A program made the position numbers and the translations under genes. A stretch of 64,000 nucleotides of DNA from Metarhizobium sp017305935 (GTDB lineage: Bacteria > Pseudomonadota > Alphaproteobacteria > Rhizobiales > Rhizobiaceae). The notes under the pieces are model-generated. The model ran no database searches and was not told the origin of the DNA. It worked only from the letters and a program-made list of their open reading frames with translations. Positions 36,138 through 44,972 of this stretch are shown one piece after another; positions within the stretch are counted from its first letter, which is position 1; each line of letters begins with the position of its first letter. The stretch spans positions 248,001-312,000 of the forward strand of contig NZ_JARRIR010000003.1 of assembly GCF_029601685.1 (NCBI RefSeq), in the 5' to 3' direction.

Positions 36138-36790
36138 CACGACGACCCTCCGACGATCATATCGCCATAGAGCGCGGGATCGGGCAGCCCTTGCATGGAG
36201 AGAAGCTGCGCCGGCACATATTGGCCGCCGCGCGTCCAGAACAGGCAACGCCCGCGCGCCGCCGCGCGCATTTCCAGCGCCGCGAAGCGCGCGAATGCCT
36301 CCGGCCCTTCAGGCAAGGCCTGCCGATAGCCGCCGGGTATGGTTTCCACACCCTGGCCGGTCATCGCCGCCAGCGGGTCTTCGAGACCGGCCATCAGCGC
36401 TTCGGGCTCCGGCCCCTCGCCTTCCGCCAGCGCCGAGAGCAGCCTTGCATGCAACGCCTCGATCCACTCCCCCGAGATTTCCTCGAACAGCGGAAAGGAC
36501 AGGCCGGGCGGCGCGTGCGCCACGAGGCAGAGAGGAAAATACCGCCCGACGCCATCGACCGAGGGCATCAGCGCCCCGAGGCAATCGGCCCCGGCGATGT
36601 CTTCGCCGAGGCGAAAATTCCAGATGGGATGGACGGAATAATAGCTCAGCCATTGCCGCCCCAGCCGCTCGCGGCTGATCGCCACCGCCTTTTGCAGCCA
36701 GGTTTCCAGCACCGTCACCACCCCCTTCGGCAGGTTGAGCGCCAGAAAGTCCCGCTTGGCCGGATATTTGCCGAAGAGACCGACGGGCAT
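36137..36790 (-). CDS. tagF: T6SS-associated protein TagF
   Basis: A 217-residue TagF (ImpM) protein: N-terminal GLFGKYPAKRDFLALNLP, WLSYYSVHPIWNFRLGED and LMPSVDGVGRYFPLCLVA match the family. TagF is a post-translational repressor of T6SS firing, acting with Fha. The ATG at 36790 directly follows the TssM stop. Confidence 0.92.
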   Translation of the reverse strand: MPVGLFGKYPAKRDFLALNLPKGVVTVLETWLQKAVAISRERLGRQWLSYYSVHPIWNFRLGEDIAGADCLGALMPSVDGVGRYFPLCLVAHAPPGLSFPLFEEISGEWIEALHARLLSALAEGEGPEPEALMAGLEDPLAAMTGQGVETIPGGYRQALPEGPEAFARFAALEMRAAARGRCLFWTRGGQYVPAQLLSMQGLPDPALYGDMIVGGSS

Positions 36791-36792
36791 GG

Positions 36793-39700
36793 CTATAACC
36801 CCGCCGGGCATTTGAATTCGGAAAGCGCGGGCAGCAGGAAGGGATTGCTGACCTGCCCCAGCTCGATGCGATAGGAGACCTCGCGCCCGCCGATGACGAA
36901 GCGGGCGCCGAGCCCGTCGCCGCCGGCCGAAACGCTGCCCATGGTCAGGAGCCGCAGCAAGGCCCAGGGGCCGCTCGCGGCAATGTTCGAGGTGCGGCCG
37001 GCCATTTCCGGAAAGATCGAGATGCTGGCCGAACCGGCGCCGGTGCCCGGCCAGGTGAGATTGACGGGCGCGTTGCCGACCTGCTGCGACTGGATGACGG
37101 TGCCGTTGACCTCCAGCAGCGCGAAATCGGCATTGCCGGAGAGCGTCTGCGGCTTGACCACCATTTGCAGCGCCAGCATCGGCGAGCCCGCCGGGAAGAA
37201 GGCATCGCGGATCTCCGCCGCCCGCTGAAATTCGCGCAGCGTCGCCTTGGAGAGATCCTGGCCGACGCGCTCGCCCTGCTTCCAGTCCCAGCCGCCCGGC
37301 GCCATATCGACCAGCGGCGACAATTTCTCGCTGAAGAACTTGTCGATGACGCCGCCCGGGCCGAAGAGTTTGGTGAATTCGGCCAGCGGCACGTCGCGAT
37401 TGCTGTCGCGGGCGAAGGGGTAGCGATTGGCGATGACGCTCTGGCAGGCGCGGGTGACCAGCGAATTCATTTCCTGGTTGAGCTGGTCGATGGTGGAACC
37501 TGCTGCATCGCCCTCGAAATCGCTGACGGCGCTCTGCATCATCCGCGCCAAGGGCGGCGGCAGGCGCGAGACGTTGGATTTCAGGCTGGCGATCTGCATC
37601 GGCAGGTTGGCCATGGCGCGCTGCGTCTGCGAGGGGTTGTTGGCGAGGATCAGGCTCTGGGTGATCTCGTTGAGATTGGCGATCAAGAGGTCGATGGCCC
37701 TGCGCCCCGGCTCGCCCTCGACGAGTTGGTGATAGGGGCGGAAATAGGCCTCGATATTGGCGCCGGGTACGACGGGCGCGCCGCCGGCGCTGCCCATGCG
37801 GTTCTGCGACTTGGTCAGCGCGGCATCTATGCCGATGCGCGACCAGCCGGAGGCGCGGCTCTGGACGCGCTGGAGCGCCAGTTTCTTGGCTTGTTCGGCG
37901 ATTTCTCCAAGGGCGGCGTCGCCATTGTCGGTGGCCGGCGGCGGCGCGCGCTCCTGCGTCAGCTTGGTCTCGGCGGCAATCGATTCGAACACGGCGCGGA
38001 TCGGCGACAGCGGCCCGGAGGCGATCTGCAACGCCACGTAATCCGGCTTGTCTGCCGACATGCGCTTCAGGCGGAAGGAGCCGAGCGCGCCATCCCAGGC
38101 GGCGATGAAGTCGCGGCGATAGCGTTCCAGCAGCTCCGGCCCGAGCTTGGAGAATTGCGATTCCACCGCCTCCTGCTGGGCGAATTCGCCCAAGACCCAT
38201 TGCTCGGCCAGCATCTTGTCGGCGACGATGCCGAGCTGTTCCAAAAAGTAATCGTGGAAGCCGGCATAGGTGAACAGGCCTGATACCTCGATGCTTTCCA
38301 GCGGCTTGCCGTCCAGCGTCTCGAACACGGCGTCGGTTTCCGCCCCGCCGCGGGCATCGAGGCTCCAGGGTTCCAGCGGCTCGGTGAGGCCGGCGGTCTT
38401 GATCAGCGTATAGGCGCGGTCGGCGAGGCTCATGCGCGTCAGCGTCTTCTGCGCCGCCTGCACCAGCGTGCCGTTCAGCTCGATTTCGGGATTGTGGACC
38501 TTGCCCAGCGCCAGCATCGCCAGCAGATGCTGCTCCAGCTCGTCGCGCACCGGCTTGTTGCCGGCGCCGGGATAGAGATTGTTGACCCAGTCGTCGCGCA
38601 TCCAGGTGACGATCAGATCGTCGTCGGTCTTCGGCGCCTTTCCGCCGAGCATGAGGTAGACTTTCAGCGCCTCGTAGATGACGAGCGGATCGTTGATATT
38701 GGTCTCGATCTGCTTTTCCAGCCGCAGGATGAGGCGCGAACGCAGCACGCGCTCCAGCGCCTGCCGATAGGCCTCCTCGCCGGCCGAGGACAGGCGGGCG
38801 CGCTGGCTGAGCCCAAATCCTTCCGACCATGGGGCGGCCACGTCTCGATTGGCATAACCGGTTTCCATGTAACGCAGCTTGTGAAGAAGGTCGACGACCT
38901 TGTCGAGATCGGTGTCGGCGACAGGCTCGGCATTCAGCGCCAGCCCGCCGATGGTGCGGTATTCGGCGACCGCCGCATTGGCGCTGGTGACCAGTTGCCG
39001 GTTCTGCATGTAGCTCCACAGCCAGAGCGACGACAGCGCCACGGTGATCAGCGTCATCGCCGCAATCGCGCCGTAGCGGAGCGTCGCGGCGCGGCGGATG
39101 GCGCCGAGATCGCGCGACACCCAGCCGGCCTCGGGGAAGATGACCTTGGTCATCAGGTCGTGGATGAAATAGCTCTTGCCCTTGCCGGACATGAAGCCGG
39201 TGCCGGCGGCGCCGAAACTCGTCTCCATCGCGCCGAGCATCTGGTCGATGGGCGTTCCCTGCTGGGTGCCGGAGGAGAAATAGAAGCCGCGCAATTGCGC
39301 GCTGGAATGGTAGCGCGTTGGCTCGAAGATCGCCGAGAGGAATTGCGACACCGGCTCGCGCAGCGCCGCGATCTGCGCCGGGAAACCGAAGGCGAGGATG
39401 CGCGCCATCGGGTCGGGTTCGGACTGCAGGTGCTCGGCGGTCTCCTCGGTCAGCCGCATGACGAGGTCGTCGATTTCGCCGGGCACGCGCTCGACGAAAT
39501 TCTTCTTGCGGTCCTCGGTCTGGAAGGTCGCGCCCCAGACCTGCCGGCGGCGATCCTCGGGGAAGGAGCCGAAATATTCGTTGAAGCCGGCGATCAGATC
39601 CGCCTTGGTGAACAGCGCATAGACGGGGAAATCCACTTTCAGCTCGGCGTTCAATTCCAGCAGCCGCTTGCGGATGGCACTCGCATGGGCGTTCAGCTCC

Positions 39701-40374
39701 TCCGGCTTCAGCGTCATGATGTCTTCGAGGCTGATGGCGATGATGACGCCGTTGATCGGCTGTTTGGGGCGCTGCGCCTTCAACAGCGACAGGAAGGACA
39801 GCCAGCTCTTGCGGTCGGATTTCTCGTCGGAATCCTGCGTCGTGTAGCGGCCGGCGGTGTCGATCAGCACCGCATCCTCGGCAAACCACCAGTCGCAATA
39901 GCGCGTGCCGCCGGCACCGGCGATGGCCGCCTTGCCGCCTTCGGTGGAGAGCGGGAATTTCAGGCCGGAATTGACCAGCGCCGTCGTCTTGCCGGTGCCG
40001 GGCGGGCCGATGATCACATACCAGGGTAGCTCATAGAGGAAATTGCGGCCCGGAAAGGTTTTGCGCAGTGTCGTCAGCGCTTCCGTCATGCGCTCGGAAA
40101 GCTGGTCGCTGTCGTCGGTGACGCTGTCCTGCGCCACCACAGCCGCCTCCAGCGCCCGCTCGGCCTTGCGGTGGCGGCGGTAGCGCCAGAAGAGAATGCC
40201 GAGAAACACGAGCCAGAGAACGAGGATGATCGACAGCCGCACCAGCGCGCTGTCGAAGGGCGCGATATCGGCGATGACCAGCATCGGCGCGACGAACCAT
40301 ACGACCAGCGACACCAGCACGACCGCCAGCGCGCTGAATCCATAGATTGCTATTTTCAACGCCTTGTCACGCAT
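36793..40374 (-). CDS. tssM: T6SS membrane complex protein TssM (IcmF)
   Basis: An 1193-residue inner-membrane protein. Two N-terminal helices (about 8-30 and 46-63) flank a short periplasmic hairpin; the cytoplasmic GTPase-like domain has Walker A GPPGTGKTT at 123-131 and DTAGRYTTQD as Walker B; a third helix lies near 430 (AAMTLITVALSSLWLW); the rest is the large periplasmic domain. TssM with TssL anchors the T6SS. The intact Walker A suggests an ATP-using TssM as in Agrobacterium. Length and order are normal for the imp cluster. Confidence 0.95.
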   Translation of the reverse strand: MRDKALKIAIYGFSALAVVLVSLVVWFVAPMLVIADIAPFDSALVRLSIILVLWLVFLGILFWRYRRHRKAERALEAAVVAQDSVTDDSDQLSERMTEALTTLRKTFPGRNFLYELPWYVIIGPPGTGKTTALVNSGLKFPLSTEGGKAAIAGAGGTRYCDWWFAEDAVLIDTAGRYTTQDSDEKSDRKSWLSFLSLLKAQRPKQPINGVIIAISLEDIMTLKPEELNAHASAIRKRLLELNAELKVDFPVYALFTKADLIAGFNEYFGSFPEDRRRQVWGATFQTEDRKKNFVERVPGEIDDLVMRLTEETAEHLQSEPDPMARILAFGFPAQIAALREPVSQFLSAIFEPTRYHSSAQLRGFYFSSGTQQGTPIDQMLGAMETSFGAAGTGFMSGKGKSYFIHDLMTKVIFPEAGWVSRDLGAIRRAATLRYGAIAAMTLITVALSSLWLWSYMQNRQLVTSANAAVAEYRTIGGLALNAEPVADTDLDKVVDLLHKLRYMETGYANRDVAAPWSEGFGLSQRARLSSAGEEAYRQALERVLRSRLILRLEKQIETNINDPLVIYEALKVYLMLGGKAPKTDDDLIVTWMRDDWVNNLYPGAGNKPVRDELEQHLLAMLALGKVHNPEIELNGTLVQAAQKTLTRMSLADRAYTLIKTAGLTEPLEPWSLDARGGAETDAVFETLDGKPLESIEVSGLFTYAGFHDYFLEQLGIVADKMLAEQWVLGEFAQQEAVESQFSKLGPELLERYRRDFIAAWDGALGSFRLKRMSADKPDYVALQIASGPLSPIRAVFESIAAETKLTQERAPPPATDNGDAALGEIAEQAKKLALQRVQSRASGWSRIGIDAALTKSQNRMGSAGGAPVVPGANIEAYFRPYHQLVEGEPGRRAIDLLIANLNEITQSLILANNPSQTQRAMANLPMQIASLKSNVSRLPPPLARMMQSAVSDFEGDAAGSTIDQLNQEMNSLVTRACQSVIANRYPFARDSNRDVPLAEFTKLFGPGGVIDKFFSEKLSPLVDMAPGGWDWKQGERVGQDLSKATLREFQRAAEIRDAFFPAGSPMLALQMVVKPQTLSGNADFALLEVNGTVIQSQQVGNAPVNLTWPGTGAGSASISIFPEMAGRTSNIAASGPWALLRLLTMGSVSAGGDGLGARFVIGGREVSYRIELGQVSNPFLLPALSEFKCPAGL

Positions 40375-40395
40375 GCGGTCCCGGGCTTTCAGCGG

Positions 40396-41967
40396 TTAGG
40401 GATTGTTGATCAGCGTTTCTTCCTTGGGTATGGCAAGCTCGACGCGGCGGTTTTTGGCGCGGCCTTCCGCCGTGTCGTTGGGCTCTACCGGCTGGTCCTC
40501 GCCCCGGCCGGCGACGTCGAGGTGGGCGGCATCGTCGAGATGCTTGGCGAGCACATCGGCCACCGCCTGCGCCCGCTTCACCGACAGGTCGAAATTCGAC
40601 TTGAACCGGCTCGATGCCTTCGGCTTCACATTGTCGGTATGGCCGACGATATGGATCTGGCCGGGCTCCTTGTTCAACGCAGCACCAATGCGCTGCGCCA
40701 GTTGCTCGAAATCCGGCTTGACGTCGGCGCTGCCGGACTCGAACAGCAGCAGGTTGTTGATGCGCACGACGATGGAATCGCCGACCGGCTCGACCGCCAC
40801 CAGATCCTTGTCGATCTCCGGCGCCAGTACGCCGCGAATGCGCTGTAGCTGCGTCGTCACCGCCAGCGACGGCTCGGGATCGGGCAGCGGCACGAAGGCG
40901 GAGCGGCTGATCTCGATGGGACCGGACGGATGCAGGCGCACCAGCGTGCCGGCCGCCGCATCGGCATCGCCGCCGAGCAGGATGCGCAGCAGCAGATACA
41001 GCCCGGCGACGAGGGCGAGGAAGACGCCGGCAATCGCCCACAGCGGAATGCCGTCCGCCAACCCGCGCACGCGGATCTCGTTGCCGCGCCAGCGCGGAGA
41101 AATATCCGCCGCCGCCCCCGGCCGCACGGTGCGCAGCGTCATGAACACATCGCGGCGCACCCGCTGCAGCTCGATATCGCCGCCCTTGGCACTGCGATAC
41201 TGCCCCTCGAAGCCCAGCGACAGGCAGGCATGGATCAGCTCCAGCAGGCTGTAATAGACGGTCGGATTGGTGCTGAGCTGGCGGATCTTGTCGAAGAAGC
41301 CGGTGCCGGAAGTGCGCACCCCGAAGAACTGCGCCAGCATGCTGTATTGCAGCCAGAGATGCTTTTCCGTGCCCGGCAGGTTCTGGACGATATCGTCGGC
41401 GGTGGCGCAGAGCGCGTATTTGGCGATCGTCGCCTGGTCCTCCGGCACGCCGGCCGCGAGGATGGTCTTTTCGAAGTCCTGGATGGCGCGCGCCACATGC
41501 TGCATCAGCGGCACCGCATCCATGTCCACCACCATCTGCCGCAGACGGCCGAGCAGGATGAGCAAGGGTGCCGCCGCCTGCGTGATAGGATTGGCGGATT
41601 TGATGCCGGGATTGGCGCGGGCGCCGAGCGCGATGTTCAGCGGAATGCGCCGGCGGTTTTGCGGTGGGGCGACCGGTTGGGCGGGCGGAAATTCCGGCGA
41701 CATCCAGTTGCCGCCGAAGGGATCGTCGCCGCTGGCCGGCGGCGCGGGCGTCGGCGTCGGGCGTGGGGTGGCCGGCCAGAAGGAAGCCGGGTCCGGGGCC
41801 TGCCCGGCATTGCCGCCAAGCGGGCCGGGCGAGATGATCGTGGTGTTCTGGCCGGAGGGCGGCGGGCGGAACTCGTTTCCGAAGCGATCGTTCGGCGGCG
41901 GCACGCCGCCGGGCTGCGGCCGGATGACCGTCTTGCCCTGCCTGTCGGGATCGTCGGATTGGCCCAT
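40396..41967 (-). CDS. tssL: T6SS TssL with C-terminal OmpA-like domain
   Basis: A 523-residue protein. Residues 1-110 are proline- and asparagine-rich and disordered; about 120-300 is the DotU/TssL cytoplasmic helical domain (ANPITQAAAPLLILLGRLR, ALCATADDIVQNLP); a membrane helix lies at 308-331; about 398-515 is an OmpA-like peptidoglycan-binding domain with FESGSADVK and GHTDN (442-446). The OmpA domain pins the secretion base to the cell wall. Threonines in the N-terminal region are possible PpkA targets. It starts one base after the TssK stop. Confidence 0.93.
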   Translation of the reverse strand: MGQSDDPDRQGKTVIRPQPGGVPPPNDRFGNEFRPPPSGQNTTIISPGPLGGNAGQAPDPASFWPATPRPTPTPAPPASGDDPFGGNWMSPEFPPAQPVAPPQNRRRIPLNIALGARANPGIKSANPITQAAAPLLILLGRLRQMVVDMDAVPLMQHVARAIQDFEKTILAAGVPEDQATIAKYALCATADDIVQNLPGTEKHLWLQYSMLAQFFGVRTSGTGFFDKIRQLSTNPTVYYSLLELIHACLSLGFEGQYRSAKGGDIELQRVRRDVFMTLRTVRPGAAADISPRWRGNEIRVRGLADGIPLWAIAGVFLALVAGLYLLLRILLGGDADAAAGTLVRLHPSGPIEISRSAFVPLPDPEPSLAVTTQLQRIRGVLAPEIDKDLVAVEPVGDSIVVRINNLLLFESGSADVKPDFEQLAQRIGAALNKEPGQIHIVGHTDNVKPKASSRFKSNFDLSVKRAQAVADVLAKHLDDAAHLDVAGRGEDQPVEPNDTAEGRAKNRRVELAIPKEETLINNP

Positions 41968-41968
41968 G

Positions 41969-43294
41969 TCAGTCGTCCATTATCGCCCAGAGGTCCAGTT
42001 GCAGCTCCGGCCAGTTGCCGGCGAAATGCATGGCGATGCCGCTCGCCGTGCTGAATTCGGGCCAGAGCGGCGAGGCCTTGTCGAGATAGAAATAGACATG
42101 GTCGGTCATGCTGCGGATCTGGCGCGGCGGCGTCGGCATGTGGACGATATCGATGCCCGGCAGATGCGTCTGGACGATCTCGCGCATCTTGGTGTTCGGC
42201 CCGACCTTGCAGAGATCGGGAAAGCTCTGCTGGATCTGCGACAGCGGCATCGCCGCCGAGACCTCGACCACGAAGCGCGCCGTGCGAAACAGGTTGCGAT
42301 TGGTGACATTGGCGAGGAAGGCGTTGGGCCGCACCTGGGTCAGATCCAGCCGGATCGCCCGGCCGATATCGAGGCTGAGCTGGCGCTGGATGATTTCGAG
42401 GATCGGCTCGAACACCTCATGCAGCCGATCATGGTCGTAGCGCGGAAAATCCGGCGCCATGCGGTTTCCCGAAAAGGTGGAAAGCTCCCCGGCAAAGCGG
42501 ATGAGGTCGACATAAAGCCGCTCGGGATGCAGGTATTTCGAGGCGCGGCTGTGGCGCAGAACGTTCACCTGACCGTTCAGCAATTGCAGCATGAAATAGT
42601 CGTAGGCCTGCAGCCCGCCGCCGGAACTGGGATCGGTGGCATAACGCGACAGCGCCTCCAGCCTTGTCTCCACCCAGCCGATCACCCGGTCCAGCCAGCC
42701 GGTGGTGACCGGATGGGCGTGGCAGCTGAGCACCGGCGGGGCGACGCGCTCGTCGAGCACGATGGTCTTGTCGCGCACCTCGACGATGCGGGCGATGGCG
42801 AGGTTGTGATAGCCGGGGCGCGGCGTCTCGCGCACGGAAAATTCGATGCGCGGATGCGCCACCTCGATATCCTGCGCCACATGCATGCCGGAGGCGGAAT
42901 CGACGAAGGTTTCGAGATCGAGCGTGTAACGGCTGCCGTTGCCGCCATTGGCAGCCGCCACCTCGCGGCCGTTCGGCGTCGCGACCGGCATGGTCATCCA
43001 GACGATACGCCGCTCCGAACCCTCGGGAATATCGACCGGGGCCGGCAGCGGGCTGTTGCCCGGCATGTCGAAGGGCACGCCATCCTGGAAGACGCCGGAG
43101 GCGCGGCGCAGGCCGAACTTGTTCTGCTGGGCGAGATCGCGGTCGATCTCCAGCTCGACGAAGCCCCAGGGATAGGGGGTGATATAGCCGACGCGGTTTT
43201 CGAGGAGTTTTTCGACATAGCGGTCATGCTGCTGCAAATGGTGCTGATGGAGGAAAAGCCCTTCCGACCACACGACCTTGCTGTACCATGACAT
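41969..43294 (-). CDS. tssK: T6SS baseplate protein TssK
   Basis: A 441-residue TssK (ImpJ) protein: N-terminal VVWSEGLFLHQHHLQQHDRYVE, central YDYFMLQLLNGQVNVLRH, C-terminal HVYFYLDKASPLWPEF. TssK trimers connect the baseplate to TssL/TssM. The ATG at 43294 fits the family N-terminus and has a GGGGGAG site; 12 extra upstream codons are open but unlikely. It leads the tssK-L-M-tagF-pppA-ppkA operon. Confidence 0.94.
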   Translation of the reverse strand: MSWYSKVVWSEGLFLHQHHLQQHDRYVEKLLENRVGYITPYPWGFVELEIDRDLAQQNKFGLRRASGVFQDGVPFDMPGNSPLPAPVDIPEGSERRIVWMTMPVATPNGREVAAANGGNGSRYTLDLETFVDSASGMHVAQDIEVAHPRIEFSVRETPRPGYHNLAIARIVEVRDKTIVLDERVAPPVLSCHAHPVTTGWLDRVIGWVETRLEALSRYATDPSSGGGLQAYDYFMLQLLNGQVNVLRHSRASKYLHPERLYVDLIRFAGELSTFSGNRMAPDFPRYDHDRLHEVFEPILEIIQRQLSLDIGRAIRLDLTQVRPNAFLANVTNRNLFRTARFVVEVSAAMPLSQIQQSFPDLCKVGPNTKMREIVQTHLPGIDIVHMPTPPRQIRSMTDHVYFYLDKASPLWPEFSTASGIAMHFAGNWPELQLDLWAIMDD

Positions 43295-43465
43295 TGCCCA
43301 CACTCCCCCGACACCGGTCGCACCTGCCATGACAGCGTCCTTTGGGCCGGTGGCGACGCCGGGGGACGATGTTACGCTTTATCTTCGCACGTCTTGCGGA
43401 ATTGCTTCATGTATAGGTCTTGTAAGGATTTGGCCTGCGGCAAAGGCTTTGTTCCGGTTTGACTT

Positions 43466-43494
43466 AGTAAATCTCCAAAACAGTTTTTTTTCAA
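43466..43494 (-). promoter_or_regulatory. Predicted sigma-70-type promoter of the tssK operon
   Basis: On the minus strand TTGAAA (43489-43494), a 17-base spacer and TTTACT (43466-43471) form a plausible promoter, leaving a leader of about 165 bases before tssK. It is in the AT-rich 250-base gap between tssK and the DUF1036 gene. No sigma-54 motif with correct spacing was found. Confidence 0.4.
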
Positions 43495-43544
43495 CTGCGC
43501 AGATCCGGTGCGGGGATCGGGAGGCGCGGATGGATGGCGTGTGC

Positions 43545-43976
43545 TCAATCGTTCCTAAGAAACAGCGTCCAGCGCTCCTGTTCGCGCGTATCCACCTCGA
43601 GGAAATCCGCTTGCTTGTAGCCGCGCAGCCAGCACTGCTTCGTGCCGCGAATGAGGAAGCGTCTGGTGCCGATGCAGGAGGGAATGGAGCCCGCCGTCAC
43701 CGGCTGGCCGAAGACATCCTCCGCATAAACATAGACATAGCGGCTGGCGAGCGGCTTGCGGATCACCTCGGCGCAGCGGTTCGCCCCGACGCTCCACCAG
43801 CCCTCTGTCTGGAACTCTCCGTCCTCCTCATAGCCGATGGCGACGTTGAGCACGTCCAGCGACTGGTTGCAGACGGAAAATTCCGCTCGCGCCGGACCTT
43901 GCAGCAACAGCACCATGGGCAGCGCCAAGAATTGCGCTCTTGCCAAGCGCGCCGACATGCGCCTTAATTCCCGCAT
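43545..43976 (-). CDS. Secreted DUF1036 family protein
   Basis: A 143-residue protein (with start at 43976; ATGs at 44000 and 43958 are alternatives) with a Sec signal, hydrophobic FLALPMVLLL and cleavage at ARA/EF. The mature part FSVCNQSLDVLNVAIGYEE, GWWSVGANRCAEVI and IPSCIGTRRFLIRGTKQCW matches DUF1036, a cysteine-containing family of unknown function common in alphaproteobacteria. It sits inside the T6SS locus between tssK and the tagH pair, where no standard T6SS gene is expected. A periplasmic role is likely; a T6SS role is unproven. Confidence 0.75.
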   Translation of the reverse strand: MRELRRMSARLARAQFLALPMVLLLQGPARAEFSVCNQSLDVLNVAIGYEEDGEFQTEGWWSVGANRCAEVIRKPLASRYVYVYAEDVFGQPVTAGSIPSCIGTRRFLIRGTKQCWLRGYKQADFLEVDTREQERWTLFLRND

Positions 43977-43998
43977 CGCTTTGTGGAGTTTCCAGCCC

Positions 43999-44172
43999 AT
44001 GACGAAGACGATCCTGTTTCTTTCGGCCTGCCTGTCTATAGCCGGCTGCTCCACCACGCCTGCGCCTCCCATGGCCCCGCCCAAGCCGGAAAAGATCGGC
44101 CCCGCCCCCTCCCAACCCGGCAATTGTTTCTATCGCGGGCCGGATGGCAAGGTGTTCATCTCCGCCTGCTGA
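43999..44172 (+). CDS. Small predicted lipoprotein
   Basis: A 57-residue protein with a lipoprotein signal: TILFLSACLSIAGCSTT has a lipobox LSIAGC with Cys near residue 16. The mature part is only about 40 residues, proline-rich (APPMAPPKPEK), ending CFYRGPDGKVFISAC with two cysteines. A GGAG site lies 10 bases before the ATG. It faces the DUF1036 gene head-to-head, and their possible starts overlap. It is far too small to be TssJ, the usual T6SS lipoprotein, which is missing in related systems. Confidence 0.6.
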   Translation: MTKTILFLSACLSIAGCSTTPAPPMAPPKPEKIGPAPSQPGNCFYRGPDGKVFISAC

Positions 44173-44178
44173 GCACCC

Positions 44179-44943
44179 TCACCGCACCGGTTTGCCGAAC
44201 CGGCCCGCCGCCGGCATGCCTTTGACGGCGAAACGGGCGTCGACGAGACGGCGCAGCACGCCCTCGCGCAACAGCACTGCGAGACTCCCGGCCGCCGCTT
44301 CGGCAAGCTCCGGCAATTGCGCGTCGGAGGGTATGCGGCGCACCGCCTCCAGCACCTCGCCCAGCCGGTCGATGGCTTCGAGAATCGAACCTGGCACGGT
44401 GAACAGGCTCGATCCGAGGATCGAAAGGCTGACGCCCGGCAGCGTCATGGCGGCAAGGCCGGCAAGCAGCGCCCGTTCATCGCCTGCGGCCAGCGCCTCG
44501 AATTCCTGCCGCACCGTTCCCTCCAGATGCGCCGGCACGAGCCTGACGACGACCCGCAACCGCCCGGGAAAATCGTCGGCCGTCCCTTCCTGCGCCATGC
44601 GCGCATCCAGGTCTTCCGTCATCTTCGAAAAGGCGACGACCGGATCGGCGGCCAGCGCCACCGCGATGACGCCGCTGCCCGCCGCGCGCGCCAGAACCTC
44701 CGCCAGCTCTCCACGCCCGGCGGCGCGGACAGCGGCGGTATCGATGCCCCAGCGGCGCAGGAAGGGGCGCACCCGCTCCTCCGCGCCGGGGCGCGACAGG
44801 AAGGCGGCCAGCGCATCGCGCAGAGACAGCCGGTCGCGCAACAGCACGCGCGGCGCCTGCACCGGAAAGGCCGAAAGCGGCCCGACGAAAAGCGTCTCGC
44901 GCGCACTGCGCAGCGACACGATATCGGTGGCGGAGCTGCTCAT
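44179..44943 (-). CDS. Uncharacterised protein in T6SS locus
   Basis: A 254-residue protein I cannot place in a family. It has no signal peptide or membrane helix, is rich in Ala, Arg and Leu, and contains LRDRLSLRDALAAFLSRPG, FSKMTEDLDARMAQ and LAGLAAMTLPGVSLSILGSS. It reads as a mostly helical cytoplasmic protein. Its start is 30 bases after the tagH stop on the same strand, with a 9-codon mini-ORF in between, so it is probably co-expressed with tagH and may be an accessory T6SS factor. Confidence 0.7.
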   Translation of the reverse strand: MSSSATDIVSLRSARETLFVGPLSAFPVQAPRVLLRDRLSLRDALAAFLSRPGAEERVRPFLRRWGIDTAAVRAAGRGELAEVLARAAGSGVIAVALAADPVVAFSKMTEDLDARMAQEGTADDFPGRLRVVVRLVPAHLEGTVRQEFEALAAGDERALLAGLAAMTLPGVSLSILGSSLFTVPGSILEAIDRLGEVLEAVRRIPSDAQLPELAEAAAGSLAVLLREGVLRRLVDARFAVKGMPAAGRFGKPVR

Positions 44944-44972
44944 GAGTCAGCCTGTCGTTTCGGTCATGGCCA

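Noticed and set aside
43440..43500. Sigma-54 promoter upstream of tssK
   Set aside because: A GG/GC pair is present, but the 12-base separation does not fit the required 10; a sigma-70-type promoter fits better.
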